The notes beneath the pieces were generated by a model, which worked only from the letters and a program-made list of their open reading frames with translations, was not told the DNA's origin and searched no databases. Positions 63,685-64,000 of a stretch of DNA of 64,000 nt are shown piece by piece; the stretch's first letter is position 1, and each line of letters begins with the position of its first letter. Position numbers and translations under genes: made by a program. Source of the DNA: Apis mellifera (lineage: Eukaryota > Arthropoda > Insecta > Hymenoptera > Apidae); NCBI RefSeq assembly GCF_003254395.2, contig NC_037647.1, positions 4,886,752 through 4,950,751 of the forward strand, in the 5' to 3' direction.

Positions 63685-64000
63685 CAATTGAACATCATTT
63701 CCATCATTTTTCTACGTGTATTCTTAATCTTTAATATAAATATGGATATATTATATTCTCAATTTCATAATATATATTCGATGCAAATTTTTTGGACGAT
63801 AAGACGCTACTTTACGATAACGATACGATTCGCAAACAACATTTTTATAATATTTTTAATTATTATTGAAATTTAATTTTAATTCCAATCATTACTAACG
63901 TTGCAATCTTATTCTGAACAGAATCGGTAACGCTGAGAATGACAGTGGAATGATAAAATAATACGTGGAACAAGAGAGAGAGAGAGAGAAAAAAAAACAT
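63685..64000. other. Right end of window, no gene seen
   Basis: AT-rich sequence with a GAGAGA run and A-rich end at 63976-63998. Nothing else recognised. Confidence 0.4.

Noticed and set aside
63460..63876. 138-codon + strand ORF near the right end
   Set aside because: It runs through the right arm of the foldback repeat and then AT-rich sequence. It is hydrophobic low complexity, not a protein I can support.
1..64000. tRNA, rRNA, snoRNA and CRISPR features
   Set aside because: Reading through for GC-rich cloverleaf-like segments, conserved tRNA boxes and regularly spaced direct repeats gave no convincing case. A covariance-model scan would be needed to exclude small RNAs in introns.

Overview
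The window looks like nuclear DNA from a bee, most likely Apis or a close relative. It is extremely AT-rich, genes are split by short introns (often 70-150 nt, GT-AG), there are many AT-type microsatellites, and the gene set is conserved animal housekeeping genes plus one insect-type secreted serpin. The genus is inferred from composition and architecture only. Every multi-exon model below was rebuilt by hand from splice sites, and the reading frame closes across all junctions.

Layout, left to right: (1) 1-6 kb, the 3' exons of an AKAP2/MISP-like protein gene (+), with its beginning unresolved. (2) 7.2-14.6 kb, three + strand genes: TTC27, a short-chain dehydrogenase/reductase and riboflavin kinase. 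(3) 15-28 kb, three - strand genes: NAF1 (H/ACA snoRNP assembly), DHX57-type DEVH helicase and WRAP73, with the Elongator subunit gene ELP2 lying on the + strand wholly inside one WRAP73 intron. (4) 29-35.5 kb, condensin subunit CAP-D2 (+). (5) 36-42.3 kb, UPF3 (nonsense-mediated decay) and TMEM43, both on the - strand. (6) 43.9-47.5 kb, an SLC19-type vitamin transporter (+). (7) 48.1-51.6 kb, two adjacent - strand genes for small secreted six-cysteine proteins that I do not recognise and that look like diverged tandem paralogs. (8) 51.6-56.9 kb, a gene-poor stretch with a compact GATGGCGC inverted repeat next to a TATCGATA site. (9) 56.9-62.3 kb, a secreted inhibitory serpin with NF-kB-like motifs in its promoter and first intron. 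(10) 63.2-63.7 kb, a foldback repeat built from units carrying AGCGCCATCT.

Most genes are independent housekeeping units in RNA processing and quality control (NAF1, DHX57, UPF3, ELP2), mitosis (CAP-D2, WRAP73), cofactor supply (riboflavin kinase, SLC19) and membrane structure (TMEM43). The parts most worth a second look are the paired six-cysteine secreted proteins, a well-formed alternative terminal exon in UPF3 that would remove its exon-junction-complex motif, the ELP2-in-WRAP73 nesting, and the hairpin-forming GCGCCATCT repeats.
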